Shown: positions 60,962 through 64,000 of the stretch, piece after piece
Layout of the letters: every line of letters starts with the position of its first letter
How positions within the stretch are numbered: position 1 is the first letter of the stretch
Assembly (NCBI GenBank): GCA_964057225.1
Contig: OZ059898.1
Span: forward strand, 7,378,001 to 7,442,000
Direction: 5' to 3'
DNA: 64,000 bases
Source of the DNA: Auanema rhodensis
Lineage: Eukaryota; Nematoda; Chromadorea; Rhabditida; Rhabditidae
Made by a program: the position numbers and the translations under genes
The notes under the pieces: model-generated
Seen by the model: the letters and a program-made list of their open reading frames with translations, nothing else
Databases searched by the model: none
Told to the model about the DNA's origin: nothing

Positions 60962-63900
60962 CTAAGCTGATGTCTCAAACGCTCGGAATGAGGCTCGTGG
61001 AGGTCTCAGAATGGAAATAGGTTGCGTAGCATTTGTACGATATGTAACCTGAGGTGGTAACATATCTGCAAATCGAGACTGAGATGTTGGCCTAGTTGAT
61101 TGTGCTCTGGATGGAGCTTTCATATGTGTTGGAGGACCATGAGATGAGAGCATACTGTAAATATTTTAATTTTAAATATAATTTCAAGAAGGATTAAACC
61201 TTTTCTCGCTTTTTCGGAATGTTATTCTTGTTTCAGGATGAAGGGCGATACGACGTAAGTAGCATCCACAAAGTATAGAAGCTATGAAAAGTATGATAGC
61301 AACAGAAGATAATATTCCAGTCATCCATTTCAAACCAATTTCAACACTTCGATCTATGAAAAAACTTGTTAATTTATTATTTCATTTGAAACAATGGATA
61401 CACATGTATGATGTTTATAATGTTTTATCATCAAATTCAATCTTGAAACTGTCAAGTTACATGACTTAACTGCGTTCATGAGCAGTTTGAAGTTGCTACG
61501 CTATCGGCCCAAGTAGTATAGTGGTTAGTACTCCACGTTGTGGCCGTGGCGACACAGGTTCGATTCCTGTCTTGGGCATTTCTTTTTGATTTGCTAACCA
61601 AAATGTTGCAAATATTTTTGTTTAAAGATAGAGATTTTAATTTTTTTTTGCTGAAGTTTATAACAAGTATAACTTACATCTACACCAAACGTGCCATCCT
61701 GGTGTCCATGAACCGTTAATGCATGTTCTTTGCGGTGATCCATGAATAAAGTATTCTGGCTTACAGGTAAATGTTACTGTAACTCCATCTAAGTAATTAT
61801 TTCCTGGGGGGTATTTTACAGCACCAGGAGCAGTTAGCAATGCCCCACATGATTGTGCTGAAAATAAATTTTCATTGTTAAGTTATAACTTTGAATATGA
61901 ATTACTTCGATGAGATCCTTTATGCTTTAATTCCATCAACTTGCTTTGAACTTCTAGTGTATTTAAAGCTATTTCTCTACGACCAGTTAGGAAATAATCA
62001 TATTCACATTCATAAACATTTTGACAAGCAACCTTAAACAATTATAAATAACATTTTGATTAAGTTGAAGTTGAAACATACCCGAACTTCATCCAATGTA
62101 AATACTAAACTGGCATTAAACTGGAGACGATATGGATCAAACACAGGATTATACTTTCGATCATCTCCAAACTGTAGTGGATTATAAATTGGTTTGATAT
62201 CATCTTGGAATAAAAGCTTATGTCTTGTACCATCAACTCTCCCTAAAATGAAAATATTGATTAGTTCTTATATTAAAATATTGAAAAACATACATCGTTG
62301 ACCATACTTATAAGCATTTATATTATCTTGTTCAGTTGGTGGATGACTAACTATTGTTATATGTCCATCTGGAGACATTAAATCATCTAAATGATTTTCA
62401 TTGAATGTTCCAAGTAATCCAACAGTAACAAATCGTTGTCCTCCTATAGTTATATACATAAATTTAATATAATTATAATAAGTTTAATATAATACCTCCA
62501 ACATATTGAAGTGTTGATGGTTGTGTCACTTTATTAATAAATTCTTGTTGAATATTAGCTGTACGACGTCCGAATTCATCTAATCCTGTACCAAAGTAAT
62601 CAGCTCCTCGGAAATTCTGTTTAATATTTTGAAATGATAAATAATAAAATAATATTCATACAGCAAATGTTTCATTAAAATCTGGAGGAAGCAATGTCAT
62701 GACTGATAGAACACCATGAGCTTCAGCTACACGAACACCAGCTCCAGAATCAAACATAACAAGAATTTCAGATTGGTTATGATTACGTTCTGGTGAACGT
62801 AATGTAACACCTTAAATGAAAATAAAATTAAAAATATTATAAAGAAATGTGATAATAACCTCGGAATCTTTGCATTTTCAATTCAGGAGTATCAAAATAA
62901 ACTTTGTGACCATTGACAACAATATCCATACGATAACGCCATCTTAAACATCGTATTTACTAGCTTAGAGATTCAAGTTTTAAGTTTAATTAAGTTTTGA
63001 ATACAGCTTAAGTATGAATTGAAATAATTTTTGAAATACCTTCTAAACTCTTTTCGAGCGAACAATTGAACAATGTCTGATTGATTTTCTCTTGCAGCAA
63101 CTCCAGTGATAACAGATGCATGAACTTCTTGATTCCCTAAAGAAATTGAATATTCAATAATATAATAAAAATAAAATAATCTTACAATCTGTCTTTGGAG
63201 GTTGTTCCATTCTAATTTGAACTTGAAGATCATGTCTTGGATCTTTACTCATTGTTAATACATAATATCCTTTTCCTTGGAATGTATACCGAGTTCCATC
63301 ATAAGTAACAAAATGTGGATCACCGTAAGCAATTCCTTTAAATTTTTTGTTTTTTTTTCTTTCAAATCATTATTAATCTTACCAGCAACTGGTGGAATAT
63401 ATTCTTGACAACCAGATGTTTGACGTCGCCAAAAGTAGAATTCACATGCACCAGCCCATTTACAGCATTTCTCATATGCCATTGTATCTGTATGAAAATT
63501 GGACAAAGATGGTACATATGGTGGACGTTTAAATGGAAATGAGCCCATAGGATGTGCACTATAAAATATTTGTTATCATATAATCAGATTTATAGTTAAA
63601 TAGAACTAACCGTTGAGCTGTACCCGGACTGAAGAAACGTAAATGTGCAGCATTTTCATAATCATCCGAATGCATTAACCATCCTTCAAAATCATAACAA
63701 CATGTCTGACCAGCACCTGTCCATCTACAATTTAAGTTTAAACGTTTGAAAAGTATAAGGTTATAGGTTTAAACATACGTTGCAGCAACACTCATAACAC
63801 AATGCTGAGCTCCTTTATTATATTCACATGATGCATCACCGTCAATATCACAACCAAACAATGGCATATATCTTCCTATAAAACTTATTGTTTTATTAAA

Positions 63901-64000
63901 AATATGTATCAATATACATATAATAAGTTCAATTATACAATATTCTTAAATGGATGTACCTAAATCTAACATAGCTTGGTCCATTGTGCATGGACATGGA
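60962..64000 (-). CDS. Mesh/SUSD2-like membrane protein (AMOP, VWD, Sushi), 3' part
   Basis: The gene runs off the window; 15 exons are visible. Transcript order: >64000-63960, 63875-63779, 63724-63611, 63558-63383, 63335-63186, 63136-63040, 62942-62860, 62810-62662, 62616-62496, 62443-62294, 62242-62082, 62032-61906, 61857-61678, 61353-61200 and 61154-60962; 663 residues. The first visible part is an AMOP domain ([14 protein letters not shown], ending near ECC-type Cys pairs [16 protein letters not shown]). A von Willebrand D-type domain follows ([20 protein letters not shown], later [14 protein letters not shown]). Then comes one Sushi/CCP domain (GAVKYPPGN ... [10 protein letters not shown] ... 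[11 protein letters not shown]), one membrane helix ([18 protein letters not shown]) and a cytoplasmic tail of about 90 residues rich in Ser/Pro/Arg. This order matches insect Mesh, vertebrate SUSD2 and C. elegans K03H1.5. The family contributes to epithelial junctions; the role here is inferred. The N-terminal part (NIDO in relatives) lies beyond 64000. Confidence 0.88.
61507..61578 (+). tRNA. tRNA-His (GTG anticodon)
   Basis: 72 nt fold as a full cloverleaf. Acceptor stem GCCCAAG/CTTGGGC with discriminator A; D arm with TAGTGGTTAGTA; anticodon stem CCACG/CGTGG with loop TTGTGGC, giving GTG; T arm ACAGG-TTCGATT-CCTGT. The A box and B box (GGTTCGATTCC) are intact and no intron is present. The genomic base before position 1 is G, the residue normally added as G-1 in tRNA-His. 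It sits in the 324-bp intron of the mesh-like gene, on the opposite strand. A TTTCTTTTTG stretch follows directly as a weak Pol III terminator. Confidence 0.95.

Overview
This is AT-rich eukaryotic DNA, most likely from a nematode. The inference rests on several things. Almost every intron is 40-55 bp and ends in TTTCAG, TTTTAG or TATAG. Several start codons lie just 3' of an orphan splice acceptor, as expected for spliced-leader trans-splicing. One gene pair has operon-like spacing, and the proteins resemble nematode families (PIR-1, EMB-30/APC4, a mesh/SUSD2-type protein). I could not assign a genus. Gene models were built by hand from conserved reading frames and splice sites; every internal junction listed keeps the frame.

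Layout. 578-2245 (+): RNA 5'-triphosphatase of the PIR-1/DUSP11 family with a long charged tail. 2439-6066 (+): anaphase-promoting complex subunit 4, starting about 190 bp after the first gene's stop and possibly in an operon with it. 7377-12861 (+): a 24-exon adhesion-type GPCR with three diverged Cys-rich modules, a Thr-rich tandem-repeat stalk, a GPS cleavage motif and seven membrane helices. 12862-43679: a 31-kb stretch with no convincing coding exon, carrying many GA/CT, TA and ATC microsatellites, some inverted repeats and islands of less AT-biased sequence. 43680-45807 (+): a protein with two adjacent CXXC zinc fingers, the second without the KFGG-type motif. 49635-51270 (-): a small secreted 12-Cys protein, perhaps of the CPG4 type. 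52940-54259 (+): a minimal matrix metalloproteinase with signal peptide, five arginines and catalytic domain, but no propeptide and no hemopexin domain. 55278-58701 (+): a secreted Pro/Gln/Ala-rich protein with a small Cys-containing C-terminal domain. 59774-60712 (+): very-long-chain 3-hydroxyacyl-CoA dehydratase. 60962 to the window end (-): the 3' part of a mesh/SUSD2-like membrane protein (AMOP, VWD, Sushi, one membrane helix). A tRNA-His(GTG) lies in one of its introns on the opposite strand.

Taken together, the genes are unrelated housekeeping, signalling and extracellular functions. The only pair that looks co-transcribed is PIR-1/APC4. The dehydratase and mesh-like genes are convergent, with poly(A) signals about 15-20 bp apart. 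The most unusual items are the propeptide-less metalloproteinase, whose arginine tract is encoded by a perfect DNA palindrome, the modular adhesion GPCR, the tandem CXXC protein beside a gene desert, and a few structured non-coding hairpins. I see no mobile element with coding capacity, no CRISPR array and no viral gene.
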